Source of the DNA: Blepharisma stoltei
Taxonomy: Eukaryota > Ciliophora > Heterotrichea > Heterotrichida > Blepharismidae
NCBI GenBank assembly: GCA_914767885.1
Contig: CAJZBQ010000020.1
Span: 310,001-374,000, forward strand
Length of the DNA stretch: 64,000 bases
Reading direction: 5' to 3'
Part shown: positions 35,729 through 46,145 of the stretch, in pieces
Layout: each line of letters opens with the position of its first letter
Numbering within the stretch: the first letter of the stretch is position 1
Notes under the pieces: model-generated
What the model saw: only the letters and a program-made list of their open reading frames with translations
Told to the model about the DNA's origin: nothing
Database searches by the model: none
Translations under genes and position numbers: made by a program

Positions 35729-36649
35729 TTAAAGAAAATAGTCCATTACTGGATTTTTATTAGGAGGGTCTCTTGCGTCAGCAGGGGCAGCTTCAAAAGT
35801 TTTGTAAGAACGGTTTAAATGCTCATCTAGCTCTAAAATCGCAGCGACATTACCGCATCGATAACAATAATTAGGAGCAGACCAGACTGTAACTAGAGTG
35901 TCATTAAACATAATTTTGTAGCCTTCCATTACAAGCTGATGTGCTCGGCATATAAGCTCAATGTTATTTTCATTATTCCATTTCGATACTATATCTCTTC
36001 CAAATAGCCAGCCTGCTCCTCTAGGACTTATACTCCAGCCATTAGTTTCTTCAGGGTCTGACCACATTAAATCACACATCGTCCCTTCATGCGGAACTTC
36101 TTGCTTCCTATCAATTGCTCTAATTTCATCAATGCTTTGTATTGTAGGACTCAGCCCTCCATGGACACAAAAAATCCTATCATCAATCAGTGCAGCCAAT
36201 GCCAAATAGTCAAAGACCTCAGTGCAGTATCTCCATACATTGACTGATCCATACTTTCTTAAGCATTCATCATAAAATCCATAGACCTGCGTAATTTGTC
36301 TGCTTTCATGATTTCCTCTGATGAGCGTAATTCTGTCTGGATATCTGACCTTTAATGCTAGCAAAAGCAAAAATGTTTCGATGCTATTTAAGCCTCTATC
36401 AACAAAGTCACCCATAAATAAATAATTTGTAATAGGCAGTTCGCCGCCTACTAAGAAAAGTTCGCAGAGATCATGAAATTGTCCATGTATGTCCCCACAA
36501 ATAGTAACTGGAGCGTTGATAGGCTGAACATTGCTTTCTTCAGCTAGAATTTCTCTGGCTCTTAGACATAGCTGCTTCACTTCTGATTCTTTGATGTACT
36601 CGCACCTTCGAAGCTGCTCTATTTGATGATCAAGATCAGCTGTTGACAT
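35729..36649 (-). CDS. PPP4C: Protein phosphatase 4 catalytic subunit (PP4c)
   Basis: 306 residues, start [17 protein letters not shown] at 36649 (an upstream in-frame ATG at 36751 lies inside the divergent gene and is not used). Metallophosphatase motifs are complete: GDIHGQF, GDFVDRG, RGNHESR, the HGGLSP histidine and the [11 protein letters not shown] segment. The C terminus ...VMDYFL is the carboxymethylation tail of the PP2A/PP4/PP6 group, and the N-terminal [20 protein letters not shown] matches PP4c best. It is a Ser/Thr phosphatase working with regulatory subunits in DNA-damage and cytoskeletal control. No intron or IES. The start codon is 17 bp from that of the EF-hand gene. Confidence 0.95.
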   Translation of the reverse strand: MSTADLDHQIEQLRRCEYIKESEVKQLCLRAREILAEESNVQPINAPVTICGDIHGQFHDLCELFLVGGELPITNYLFMGDFVDRGLNSIETFLLLLALKVRYPDRITLIRGNHESRQITQVYGFYDECLRKYGSVNVWRYCTEVFDYLALAALIDDRIFCVHGGLSPTIQSIDEIRAIDRKQEVPHEGTMCDLMWSDPEETNGWSISPRGAGWLFGRDIVSKWNNENNIELICRAHQLVMEGYKIMFNDTLVTVWSAPNYCYRCGNVAAILELDEHLNRSYKTFEAAPADARDPPNKNPVMDYFL

Positions 36650-36666
36650 TTCTTTTAAATTTTTAT
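36650..36666. promoter_or_regulatory. 17-bp divergent promoter gap
   Basis: Only 17 A/T-rich bases separate the start codons of PP4c (minus) and the EF-hand gene (plus). Any promoter must overlap coding sequence, or the two genes share a nucleosome-free core here. No motif is recognised. Confidence 0.5.
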
Positions 36667-37398
36667 ATGGATTCAAGCAGCTCTGAAGATTCCTTGAATT
36701 ATTTAGAAGAATCAAGTGAAGAAAGCAATGAGAAATACTATTATCAGCCACTCAGTACACCAGAGCTAGCGAGAGATGAAGAGCGAAAAGAAAGAAATAA
36801 GCGCAGTAAATCCCTTAAAGAAGGAACACAAAAAATTATGGAAAACCGTACAAGAACTTGATTGAAAAAGCATGGTAAAAAAAATTATATTGATTTTGAT
36901 GAGAAAATGAGGAATGAATTAAGGAAATATTTTCTTTCAATGGATGAAGATGGATCAGGAAGCATTGGCGTTGAAGAATTAATGGAGCCTATGCTAGCTT
37001 TAGGGCTTGCTGAAAATAAAGAACAAGTGCAAACTCTGTTTAATCAGGTTGATAAAGATCATTCAGGAGAAATTGAATTTAATGAATTTTTGTCAATTGT
37101 TAGAAGAGGGGAACATAACTCGCCTATCGGGAATTTTTTCCAGGGAATTACATCAGGGAAAATAATGCCCGGGTCAAAGAATTTACCGTTTAAGTTGGTC
37201 GTGAGCAATTATAGGAGGAAAATGATAATGGAAGCTGTAATGGGAAACGATTTGAGTAGAAAAGTAAAAGGTGAAAGAATCATGAAGGCAACAGCAAAAC
37301 TGTTAGAGGCTGAAACTGAAAAACTAAGAACACAACACCCTGAGTATATGAAAAGGAAAACTATGATTGAAATAAATAGAATGCAGAAAAAACAATAA
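36667..37398 (+). CDS. EF-hand calcium-binding protein
   Basis: 243 residues, start [15 protein letters not shown] at 36667. The TGA at 36859-36861 is read as Trp (NRTRTWLKKHGKK). The acidic, Ser-rich N terminus is followed by two canonical EF-hand loops, [12 protein letters not shown] and [12 protein letters not shown], both with the expected Asp/Glu ligands, around residues 80-140. A basic helical C-terminal region follows. It is probably a calmodulin/centrin-like calcium sensor with an extended tail; the partner is unknown. It ends 67 bp from the convergent cyclin gene. Confidence 0.85.
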
Positions 37399-37465
37399 TA
37401 ATGTATCATAAAGATCTATGAAATATTTTTTAAAACGAAAATTTATTTTATCAAAAATTAATAAA

Positions 37466-38305
37466 TTAATTATCAAAAACGCTATGCTTCATTAAAATCG
37501 AAGTAAAATTTTGATATTCAAACCGATACAGTTCACATTGTGTATCTAACTCCTGTACATATAATGCTACAGGGCCTTGAGTAGGAGTTTCATCTATCCC
37601 CAGCTGATCTTTTCTTGCTTTTAATACAATTGCTTCAGCTAGCTTTGGCATTGAAGCACTCGATAAATCGTTTTTTAGCAGCGAAAGATCAGCTAAAAAC
37701 CATGAATATTTAGCTATTTCTTCAATTGAATTCTGTATAAAATATTCCAAATAATCATATAGTGTAGGTATAAAGACATTATAATTCACTATATTTAAAA
37801 TATCTTTTTCCATTGCCAAAATACTTTCCTTTGATATCTTTCCATGTGCTATATTTTCATGCGCATTTTTAAGTGTCAACTGCTTTATATCTTCATATTT
37901 TGAAGCTATAAACATAGAGGCTACCCCTATTACATGCAAATCCAAAGGAACTAGTCCTGAGGAATTAGCTATATAAATATCGAGCAGTTTTACAGCTAAA
38001 AATAACGTCCTCGATGATGAGTGAAATGAATGTAAAACTTCTATCATCCAGTCTACGAGCTTAGCGCGAATTCTTTCGGTGATATAATGATGAGTGAATG
38101 CTTCATCTAAGTTATATGAAACATCAAATGATTTTAAAAGCATTAAATGCTCGCTAAGAGGAGCAGGCTTTTCAGGCTTGTGAGTAAGACTTCGGGTTCT
38201 CCTTGATCGAGACTTGGTGAGGGGATTATAATTTTCTTTATTTGAGGAGTTGAGATTCATTTGATTCTTATAAGAAAAATCATCGTATGAAATTAAGTCA
38301 TGCAC
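37466..38305 (-). CDS. Mitotic-type cyclin (cyclin A/B-like)
   Basis: 279 residues, start MHDLISYDDFSYKNQ, stop TAA. The cyclin box contains RAKLVDWMIEVLHSF and the SKYEDI segment, hallmarks of A/B-type cyclins, and a second cyclin fold follows (FIPTLYDYLEYF..., ELDTQCELYRFEYQ...). The N terminus has an Arg/Ser-rich stretch, but I see no clear destruction box of the RxxLxxxxN form. It would activate a CDK at mitosis, inferred from the family. It lies 35 bp downstream of the coiled-coil gene on the same strand. Confidence 0.88.
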   Translation of the reverse strand: MHDLISYDDFSYKNQMNLNSSNKENYNPLTKSRSRRTRSLTHKPEKPAPLSEHLMLLKSFDVSYNLDEAFTHHYITERIRAKLVDWMIEVLHSFHSSSRTLFLAVKLLDIYIANSSGLVPLDLHVIGVASMFIASKYEDIKQLTLKNAHENIAHGKISKESILAMEKDILNIVNYNVFIPTLYDYLEYFIQNSIEEIAKYSWFLADLSLLKNDLSSASMPKLAEAIVLKARKDQLGIDETPTQGPVALYVQELDTQCELYRFEYQNFTSILMKHSVFDN

Positions 38306-38340
38306 TTTACTATGGATTTAAATTTTGAGTAAATATGAAA

Positions 38341-40343
38341 TTATTGAAAAGTGTTATAATGCGTTGGCATTATTTTGGGAGGGTTCGGCACGTCGGGACA
38401 TTTTCCCGCGTTGGAACCCAAATTCTCCAATGGACCATTCAAGCGTGGAAACTCTACATGTGGGATTTAGTTTCCACACGTGAGAAAATGTCGCATATGT
38501 GGAACCCTCCCGAAATAATGCCAACGCATTATAAAATTTAAAAGATTTTGTTTTTGAAGCTCGTTTTCAGTAAATAAAAGCTTATCAGATAATTCGTTGA
38601 TAGTTTCTTCAAGTGAGCTAATAATATTTTCACAATAAATTTTTACTTGGTTGCCTTGATTTATCAATTGCCATTTATAATCCCCAATTATTCCTTGATT
38701 TTCTGTTAATTTTATCCTTGCTTTTTCATAGTTTTTGCTGCTTTCTTCTAGGTCTTTGCTAATTTTCTCTAATTCACTACTTCTTGAGCCTGGATTGTTC
38801 TAATTATAAATTACTTTCAGCTTACTAAGCTCTTCAGTCGCTCTATTTAGAACTATTTGTTGTTCTTGATTTTTTTGTGTCTGTTTTTCGATTTCTAGTG
38901 TCAAATCGTAAATGGTTTTCTCTTGTATGCGAATTTGATTTTCTTTTTGTTTTAAATTTTCTTCCATGCAATTAATATAGTTTCTAAAGTCATAATTTTG
39001 CTTAATTAACCCTGAATTCTGTTGAGAGCAATTTAAGTTCTCCGATCTAATTTTTTCAAATGAGAGCAAGAGAGATTTGTTTTCATTTTCTTTTTCTTCT
39101 ATAATTTTATTCATTTTTTGGAGCTCTTCGCTAAATTCTGCATTTTTTCTGAGCTCTGATTCATATTCATCACTTTTGATTATTATTTCTTCATTTGCTG
39201 CTTGGTTGATATTTTCTAAATAATTTATTCTGGACTCATATGAAATAATTTTTTCAGCTAGTTGCTGATTACTTATTTTAAAACTTGCAAAATTATTTTC
39301 ATATATTTTTTCATTTTCCAGTAGTGATTCATATTTGTTTTTATATTCCTGGTAGCTGAACTGATAAGATTTGTTAAACTTAAATTAACAGATGGCTACT
39401 GGCCGTATTGGCTACGCAGTTACCAAGGACCCTTAATAAAACGGGTTCGTCCGCTTTGTGGCATTCCATGTAGTACACTTGATCGGTTGAGATAGCTCTG
39501 CCGGTAAAAAAAAGCATCGACACCACCTTGCTCCTTCTCCCAGCCACTGATGTCACGGGATCCTTAGAGCGTTGTGCGCTGAGAACGTCTCCTACTTGTC
39601 TTTAAGGCTTCAATGTTGAGCGAGCAGATTATGAACTTCTGCAGCCCTGTCGGACGATTTGGTGATTAGTTTGATCAAGGAAAAACCCTGGTCTGGCGGG
39701 TGCTGGGTGCCTGCCCTCAGCTGTTACAGGAAAAACCTTAATCCCTGGACCAGGCCACAACTCATGGAATAGAGGTGAGCTACACCTCCTGATCCCGAAG
39801 GACATTGCTGGTTAACTCTTTCCAATTACAGAAACTAAGGCAAAGCACCATTTTTATGTATATGAGCTCATAAGATTTCAAATTTTCTATTGTATTATAG
39901 CATTCATTAAGTTTCTGACTCAAGATTTCTTTTTCATTTTCAATTTCTTTTTTTTCATTCTCACTAACTTCCTAATTTTAATTTACAAGCCGCATTTTGA
40001 AATTTTCATAAGATGAATCCTCCTCCACATTTCAAGAACTTTCATCTTTATCTCTAATTAATTTCCTTTCATTATATCCTTGATGCTTTCTCTTTATTGG
40101 TAAATATATTGGACTGTTTACTCCGATATCATTTTGTATTTCAATTTTCAGCTCTTTATATCCTTTATATTTTTCCCAAACGTAGCAAAGTTGAGACTTA
40201 TTAAATTTTACATAGAAATTCTCATTTTCAGTCTTTAACCTTTGAATAATTTCCTCTTGTTCTTTTATTTTTTCCTCTTGATCAACTATTCTATAATACT
40301 GCGATTCAAGAAGAATTTCGTTTTGTTCTTCAGTAGCTGACAT
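38341..40343 (-). CDS. Coiled-coil protein B, with hairpin IES, retroposon and two 15-nt introns
   Basis: About 429 residues after removing introns 38800-38814 and 39972-39986 and inserts 38357-38533 and 39367-39872; the total is then divisible by three. It starts MSATEEQNEILLESQYYR and is almost entirely Glu/Lys/Gln/Asn heptad repeat (KIKEQEEIIQRLKTENENF, KTIYDLTLEIEKQTQKN). Probably a structural filament or basal-body type protein; no family is recognised. The C terminus depends on how the TATA at the hairpin edge is resolved (stop at 38341 or 38310). The frame is open for about ten codons upstream of the ATG, so it may be continuous with the next gene upstream through a tiny insert. Confidence 0.65.
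38357..38533. mobile_element. Hairpin IES, about 177 bp
   Basis: The arms start TATAATGCGTTGGCATTATT and pair with the inverse at 38533. TATA on both sides. The inner part has CCACACGTGAGAAAATGT-type sequence like the other hairpins. It interrupts the last codons of coiled-coil gene B. Confidence 0.85.
38800..38814 (-). other. 15-nt intron
   Basis: On the minus strand, GTAATTTATAATTAG. It contains an in-frame stop; removal continues KLK-NNPGSRSSELEK. Confidence 0.85.
39367..39872 (-). mobile_element. SINE-like retroposon (family 2) removable by TA excision
   Basis: The target-site duplication is CT(C/G)ATAAGATTT (39361-39372 and 39867-39878). Joining the TA within one copy to the TA within the other restores the frame as NLKSYQFSYQEYKNK with no scar. 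The body is GC-rich, begins on the minus strand with CATATACATAAAAATGGTGC and is homologous to 29109-29648. Confidence 0.88.
39972..39986 (-). other. 15-nt intron
   Basis: On the minus strand, GTAAATTAAAATTAG, with an in-frame stop; removal joins FKMRL to EVSENEKKE. Confidence 0.88.
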
Positions 40344-40403
40344 TGATAAATATTTAGTTTCATATTTCTGAATTCTATAATATATTTAATAGCTAAATTA
40401 ATT

Positions 40404-42215
40404 TTAAACATTTTTATAGATCATTTTCTCATCAAATTTGCTTTCATCTAATTGCTTCTCAAGGTTTGCACATTGCTCAATTAATTCATTGATATTTTCT
40501 TCAAGAAAATTGATTTTATTTTCATAATAAAATTTTGTTTTGCTGTCAAAGCTGCAGATTTGCTTTTTCATATCTTCGATAATTGAACAGTCTTCAATTG
40601 ATTTTTGCCTTATTCCTCTTTTTAATTTTTTTTGATGATAAAAGCATTTCTATAATAAATTGTATATATTTTTTTTATTTATTAGTATTAAAGTGAACTC
40701 ATTTATTATATACAAAGTTAAGATTAAGATTAAGTATTGAGATAAGCGGACTTAACCATTCAACATTGCATTGCTCCAAAAGGTCAAGCTGCTATAAACT
40801 TCGGACTTCAGATAAGGAAATAAATCTCCCTTTCTAATTCCGGACTGAACTTCCTGACCCGAGGATCTGCTCTCTGGTCCAGTATTCTGATTAGAAAAGA
40901 CTACATGCCAGAAAAAACTTTTTGTTCTAGCAGGAACAGGAAAATCCTTTGAGGGAGAAACAAAACCTGTGGCGCACCTTGGAGTCCGTCTTCCGTCAAC
41001 ATCACAAATATATTTCTTCTTGAATCGAGTTAGGAGTTCATATTTTTCGTTTGCTTCATTTAGCTCTTGCTCCAACTTTTTAATATTTTCAGCTTGGCTG
41101 CTTAAACCCAGTGATTGATCTGGTGCTTCTTTATTCATTTTTAATAGCTGATCCTGCATCATATTCAAATTTAATTGGTATTGGCAATTTTTTATATTCA
41201 ACTGATTAAATTCTTCATATAACTTATCAGTTTTTAATAGTAGTTCTTGAATTTTTGCTTTATTTTTGATCTCTGAATCCTCTAATAATTTTATGTTTTT
41301 AACCAACTCATTCATTTCATTAATAGTTTTTTCCAAATAAAGCGTCTTTTCCTGATTTTCTTTTAATAATCTCTCTTTTTCTTCTTTATTCAGCTTATTT
41401 TCAGCCTCAATTTCAGATAATTTTATTCTATTTTGATTGGCCAATGAGCTTATTTCTTCAATTAAATTATTTATTTCCTCATCTTTATTTAGTATAGTTT
41501 CTTCATTTTTTTGTATTACTTCACAAAAGAAATTTTTCTCATATTCGAATTTTTCAATTTTTTCTTCAAAATCATTTTTCTCCTTACTCCAATCTTCTTT
41601 ACTCTTTGCCAATAATTGAGAATGCTTTTGAAAATCATCCTCCCATTCTTTTTCTTTGCTCTCATATTTTGTTAGCATTTCTTTTGTTTCTAAATAATTT
41701 GTGAGTAGTTCATTATATTTTTGTTTTTTTGCATCCACTAAATTTTTTTCAATTATTAGCCTTTCTTTTACAGATTTCAAAGAACTTTCTAGTTCTGAAT
41801 TTTTAATATTGCATAGTTTAATCTCTTGCTTTAATTCTTCAATTTTTCGATAATTATCAGCTTCTTTTATTTCAGTTGTTTCTATAATATCAGTACTTTG
41901 TTCATTTATATAAGTCTTAAAGCAGTCCATATGATTCTCTTGTCCCAATTCTATAATTATATTATTTTTTTCAAATATTTCAAAATCTTTTTCCCTAATC
42001 AATTTTGTTAATCCCAGATTTTCTTTCCTTAAATCTCCGTTATTTTTCTTTAAAATTTTGTCTTTTTCATATAACTCATTATATATACTTTCTAAGTCTT
42101 TATTTTTCTCCTCTGCTTTATTTAAGATCTCCTATGTAAATTCTACATTTATTTTCTCAAGCTCTTTCTCCAAATTTAGTATTTTTTGGCTCATATGGAT
42201 TACTCTTTCCTCCAT
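40404..42215 (-). CDS. Coiled-coil protein A, with retroposon-type insert and a 15-nt intron
   Basis: 484 residues after removal of intron 42132-42146 and insert 40671-41012. It starts MEERVIHMSQKILNLEKE and is nearly all coiled coil (KYNELLTNYLETKEMLTKYE, LLAKSKEDWSKEKNDFEEK). It ends with TAA at 40404-40406, 60 bp before the start of coiled-coil gene B. The similar composition and the open frame just before B's ATG leave room for A and B being one gene of about 930 codons. No family is recognised; role in cortex or basal bodies would be guesswork. Confidence 0.65.
40671..41012 (-). mobile_element. Retroposon-type insert (family 2, partial), 342 bp
   Basis: TA 40669-40670 and 41011-41012. 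Excision joins LLTRFKKKY to IQFIIEMLLSSKK. The minus-strand 3' end carries a (CTTAAT)n tail, as in family 2 elements. The body is GC-richer than its host and gives only a false in-frame extension of the gene. Confidence 0.75.
42132..42146 (-). other. 15-nt intron
   Basis: On the minus strand, GTAGAATTTACATAG. It ends in an in-frame TAG; removal joins LEKELEKIN to EILNKAEEKNK. Confidence 0.85.
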
Positions 42216-42675
42216 AATAAAATTATAAATAAAGTATTAATTTCTAAAGCATTGATAATTTATTTAATCTTTCAATTTGGTAAAAAATATATATAGCGCG
42301 TGCTCCCCTATAGACTTTCAAAGAAAATGCCCTTCAAAGAAAAAAATTATTTTGAAATTCCAAAAAGTCAGATATCAATTAAAAAATGTCATTATATATG
42401 TCCTATTTGTCAATTTGAAAATTGACTTTTTCAGATTTTTTCCTGAATTTACAATTTAAATTTTTTTATATAAAGCAATTGTCCCTTAGGGATCTAAAAT
42501 GAGGCTTGTGCTATACCTGAAAATTCTAAAAATCTGGCCTCCTCAAATACAGCTGTTTGGCAAACTTATAATGATTGAATACAAAGACCTAAAATCTATA
42601 TCAATATCACTCTACAAAACAAAATAACTTCTTATAAATATATATAAATTAGAATAACTTTAAGTTAACTTATTA
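42216..42675. other. Intergenic, no supported gene
   Basis: AT-rich spacer upstream of coiled-coil gene A and downstream of the Ser-rich gene. A 60-codon plus-strand ORF (42277-42459) is basic and unremarkable, and I do not call it. Confidence 0.45.
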
Positions 42676-44286
42676 TTATCTGTTTAGAAATTCATGGCCA
42701 TGCTCTTCAAAATACTGCGCAAAGCCTCCTATCATCCTTAGCCCTTTAAGAATTTTATCATCACATAGCAGGGCTAGCATTTGATGGATTCTCACTTCAG
42801 TAATTTCTATGTTTCCTCCAGAAGAATTCCTAGTCTGTGTTGATTTCTCATTAGGGTTCTGTCCTGAATATTCATCTAAGCTTGACTCGTATTCATTTTC
42901 ATATTGTACATGCTCTTCTCTTATAGAATCAAAGGTATTGTAATGAATTTTTGATTTTTTGCCTCCAGATTCTAATGACAGCGCAGGGGATGAAGCTCTT
43001 TCTACGTTTATGCTGCTGGCGTCTACAAAGTCTTCTTGATTTTCTCCGAAGCTTGGCTGGCGGTATTGTCGCTGGTCTATATTATGAGGTTTAAAATGAA
43101 GCATTTCTTGGGTTTCTTGACTGTAATTTTCAGATAAGGCGTCTTTAAAAGGATAAGCTTGCTCATTTTCTGGGAATTCTCCTGTTCCCCTCTGCTGGAG
43201 CTCTGGTTCTGAATGTTCTTCAATTAAAATTTCATTGGAGCCTTCAGAGATTTCATGTTTATTTTCTGAATTCTCACTCTTTCTAGAAATTGGTGACTGA
43301 TTTGCATACATTTTAGGAGATTTCGACTCTTCATTTTTTGACTGAGATGAGACCTGAGACTTTGAGTCTTCATTTTTTGACTTAGAAGAGGTCTGAGACT
43401 TTGAGTCTTCATTTTTTGACTTAGAAGAGGTCTGCGACTTTTTATCATCATTTTTTGATTTAGAAGAGTACTGGGATTTTACAGAAGTTTGGCTTTTATT
43501 GTCAAAACTTTCATCTCTTATAGGCTCTTCAATGTCTTCAGGCATTGGAGACTGTGATAATGGAGACAGTTTGGCTGATGGCGAACTATTTGGAGAATTT
43601 CCAAGAGGTGTCGAATTTTTTGAGCTAGAATCTTGAGATTTAGCTGGAGATGAATGTTTTGAGCCAGAACTTTTGGCTGGCGAAGCTTCTTGCTTTGATT
43701 TACTGCTTTGAAGTAATATCTTTGTAGGAGAATCGGTAGTCATCTCAGAAGGATTTTCGCTTGATTCTATTTTTGTAGGAGACTGCTCAGTCAAAATGAT
43801 TTGGTCTTCACATACAATGGAATCGTCTTTAATTGGGCTGGTTATTATACTCAATGTATTCCCATATGGGGAATTTTCTATTATTTTTGATTCTTCTCTA
43901 GATAATTCTGAGTCAGCTTTTGAGCTTCCTATAAGATTTCCTTTCACTCTTATGACTCCTTCGCTGTTTTCTGGACTTTCAGGACTTCTTCTATTTCCTA
44001 AGACTGGCTCATAAGATCTTCCAGGCAGCCCTGTGCTTTTTCCGCCCCTGACTTTGACTTTTTCAGGTTTTTTTACAATGGCTTGGGGTTGCTCAATTTC
44101 AACTATTTCTTCTTCTACAGAATACTCTATTTGACTTTTCTCATTTTCCCCACCTTTTATATCCTCAACTGGGAATTTTGGTGAATCTTTACCAACTTTT
44201 TCTTGGCTTGAGGTAGATTTTTGTATATTTTCTTCATCTTTAAATATATTGATGGTGCTATCTACCACAATTTCTGGGTTTTTCAT
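42676..44286 (-). CDS. Large Ser/Glu/Lys-rich disordered protein with 13-residue repeats
   Basis: 536 residues, uninterrupted, start MKNPEIVVDSTINIFKDE. Most of the protein is low-complexity and Ser/Lys/Glu/Pro-rich with many SPxK/SPTK-like sites (AKSSGSKHSSPAKSQDSS) and a run of near-identical 13-residue repeats, KSQTSSKSKNEDS, around residues 270-330. A short ordered C-terminal segment (EVRIHQMLALLCDDKILKGL) follows. This suggests a phosphorylated scaffold or cytoskeletal linker; no family is recognised. It starts 51 bp from the stop of the next same-strand gene. Confidence 0.7.
   Translation of the reverse strand: MKNPEIVVDSTINIFKDEENIQKSTSSQEKVGKDSPKFPVEDIKGGENEKSQIEYSVEEEIVEIEQPQAIVKKPEKVKVRGGKSTGLPGRSYEPVLGNRRSPESPENSEGVIRVKGNLIGSSKADSELSREESKIIENSPYGNTLSIITSPIKDDSIVCEDQIILTEQSPTKIESSENPSEMTTDSPTKILLQSSKSKQEASPAKSSGSKHSSPAKSQDSSSKNSTPLGNSPNSSPSAKLSPLSQSPMPEDIEEPIRDESFDNKSQTSVKSQYSSKSKNDDKKSQTSSKSKNEDSKSQTSSKSKNEDSKSQVSSQSKNEESKSPKMYANQSPISRKSENSENKHEISEGSNEILIEEHSEPELQQRGTGEFPENEQAYPFKDALSENYSQETQEMLHFKPHNIDQRQYRQPSFGENQEDFVDASSINVERASSPALSLESGGKKSKIHYNTFDSIREEHVQYENEYESSLDEYSGQNPNEKSTQTRNSSGGNIEITEVRIHQMLALLCDDKILKGLRMIGGFAQYFEEHGHEFLNR
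43300..43480. repeat. 39-bp coding tandem repeat
   Basis: Three to four copies of a 39-bp unit (13 codons) encode the KSQTSSKSKNEDS repeat. Differences between copies are mostly at third positions plus a few replacements. Confidence 0.75.
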
Positions 44287-44337
44287 TTCATATATACCTT
44301 TATATATTCTTTAAAATATTATCAGTAATATTATTTT

Positions 44338-45852
44338 CTATAATGCAGGCATAATGATTATACTCAAAAGATATATTTCTTCTATTGCTTGTGAAATTGG
44401 CATTGATTTTAATGAACTTAAATCATCTTCTCCTATATCTGACTTTGTATGCTGATACTCTTGAGCACTGCAGACGCTTTTCTTTGAAGAAAAGCTTAAA
44501 TCTTTATTAGATTTTTTATCTTTGTTTGACATTTGTTCAATTATTGACTGCTTTATTGACTTTGTTTTTTCTCCTCCCCTTTGCAATGTAAATGAGTCAT
44601 TTTTAGCATCTTCTTTTATGGATATTTGAGACCTTGGTGTTTTTATGTCCGATTTGGAATCATCAAGGATCTGGCCTTTAGATTCGTCTAATCTTTTTGA
44701 GGCTTGGCTTCGTGTTTCATCTTGTTGTTGCTCATTTTTAGAAGTTGTTTGGCTCCTTGGGGTTGTTATTTCAGCTCCTGGCTTCTCATTTCTCTTATAT
44801 TCAAACGGATCAGTTTTTACTTCATCTTGCTCACTTCTTTGTGCTGCTTGAGATCTTGGAGTCCTAATTTCATTTCTTGGTGTTGATGCACCATTTTTCT
44901 TTGCTAGATCTGCTCGACTTGGAGTTGTTTTCCTTGCGTTTTCTCTTACCGCAATGTAGTTATCATTTTCTTTTCTTCCACCAGTGCTTCTTTCTACACT
45001 GTAAGAAGATGACTTTAGTTTTTTAGGAGTAATCAAATCACTTTTCTTTTCCTGGAGCTCTTCAAGTCGCTGCCGTTCTCTATTTAGCTCTTCAAGTTTT
45101 TGCCTCTCTTTATTGATTTTTTCTTTAATATTATCATTTTTTATATCATCTGCATTTGAAATAGTAGCTACCATTGACTTGCAGACTCCTTTAGTCCTAT
45201 TTGAGTATTCAGCTCTTCGGATTACAACCCTTTTCCTTTCTTCTTCTTTTACATTTTCAATAGCAGCAGGGTTGTAGTAAAACGACTCTTGAACTGATTT
45301 GGCTTCTTTATAATTTAAAGCTGTCAGCTCCGTTTTGGGGGCTGGGTACACTTCTTTATAATGAATTTCATTTATGACTACCCCATCTTCATTGGCTGGG
45401 TCTTCTTCAATGATTTTAAATGATCGATCAACGTCAGAATCCCACTCTTCTGGCTTAGAATTAGTCTCAATAATTTTTTTCTTTATTTCAGCGACCTCGT
45501 TTTTATCGCCAATTGAATTTCTTTTTACTACTTTGACCAGTTTTGAATAAGAATTTGAATTCTCTGTGCAGTTTTCTGCAGTGTCGAACTTATTGCTAGG
45601 CCGAATTTTTGGAGGGCTTTCATGGAATGAGCCTTCTATTGAGGTTTCAATGGCTTTGGTACCACATACACTGCAACCAAAAAAATAGTCTTCAGAAAAT
45701 TCTATGCCCAGAGTGCTTACTGTAGGAGACATATAATTGGGGCTCATTGAACGACGGTGAGCGCGAGATAGCTGGGTATTTGGGTCATGATCATTAGAGA
45801 ATTGAAGTGAGCGACGCCCAGGAGATGAGTAGCTTAAAGAATTACTTTTCAT
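44338..45852 (-). CDS. Ser/Lys-rich protein, unknown
   Basis: 504 residues, start MKSNSLSYSSPGRRSLQF. A CSVCGTKA pair near residue 60 might bind metal but is alone. The centre has a charged helix (KINKERQKLEELNRERQRLE) and then many TPR/TPRSQ motifs (RNEIRTPRSQAAQ, AEITTPRSQTT, SDIKTPRSQIS), which look like repeated proline-directed phosphorylation sites. It is similar in style to the downstream same-strand gene, so the two may act in the same structure; this is inference. No IES or intron. Confidence 0.68.
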   Translation of the reverse strand: MKSNSLSYSSPGRRSLQFSNDHDPNTQLSRAHRRSMSPNYMSPTVSTLGIEFSEDYFFGCSVCGTKAIETSIEGSFHESPPKIRPSNKFDTAENCTENSNSYSKLVKVVKRNSIGDKNEVAEIKKKIIETNSKPEEWDSDVDRSFKIIEEDPANEDGVVINEIHYKEVYPAPKTELTALNYKEAKSVQESFYYNPAAIENVKEEERKRVVIRRAEYSNRTKGVCKSMVATISNADDIKNDNIKEKINKERQKLEELNRERQRLEELQEKKSDLITPKKLKSSSYSVERSTGGRKENDNYIAVRENARKTTPSRADLAKKNGASTPRNEIRTPRSQAAQRSEQDEVKTDPFEYKRNEKPGAEITTPRSQTTSKNEQQQDETRSQASKRLDESKGQILDDSKSDIKTPRSQISIKEDAKNDSFTLQRGGEKTKSIKQSIIEQMSNKDKKSNKDLSFSSKKSVCSAQEYQHTKSDIGEDDLSSLKSMPISQAIEEIYLLSIIIMPAL

Positions 45853-46145
45853 TTTATTAATTGACGGTTAGGAGTTATTTTTGATGAAATTAAAGATTAT
45901 GGCAGCTTTATGAAGGATTGAAATAAGGGAGCAAGAGGAGTGAAAGGAGTTATGAAGAAAGCGGGAAGCTAACTGAGAAATGGCTATTGAAGTAGATCTA
46001 TTTTATTAGAAAAATGATGAATAAATAATGTATAGAAAATTATTAAACATAAATAGCATAATAAAAAAGCTATTTGATATTTTTTTAAATTAGAGTTATT
46101 CTATTCAGCCGAGAAAGTAGGAATTGCAGGCTATTTCTTAATTTA

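Noticed and set aside
36649-36751. Longer PP4c start at 36751
   Set aside because: It would overlap the divergent EF-hand gene, and the extra 34 residues have no match to the well-conserved PP4c N terminus.
40752-41005. In-frame C-terminal extension of coiled-coil protein A (ICDVDGRRTPRCATG...)
   Set aside because: Composition changes sharply at 41010, the added stretch is retroposon-type sequence with a (CTTAAT)n tail, and removing it restores a coiled-coil frame.
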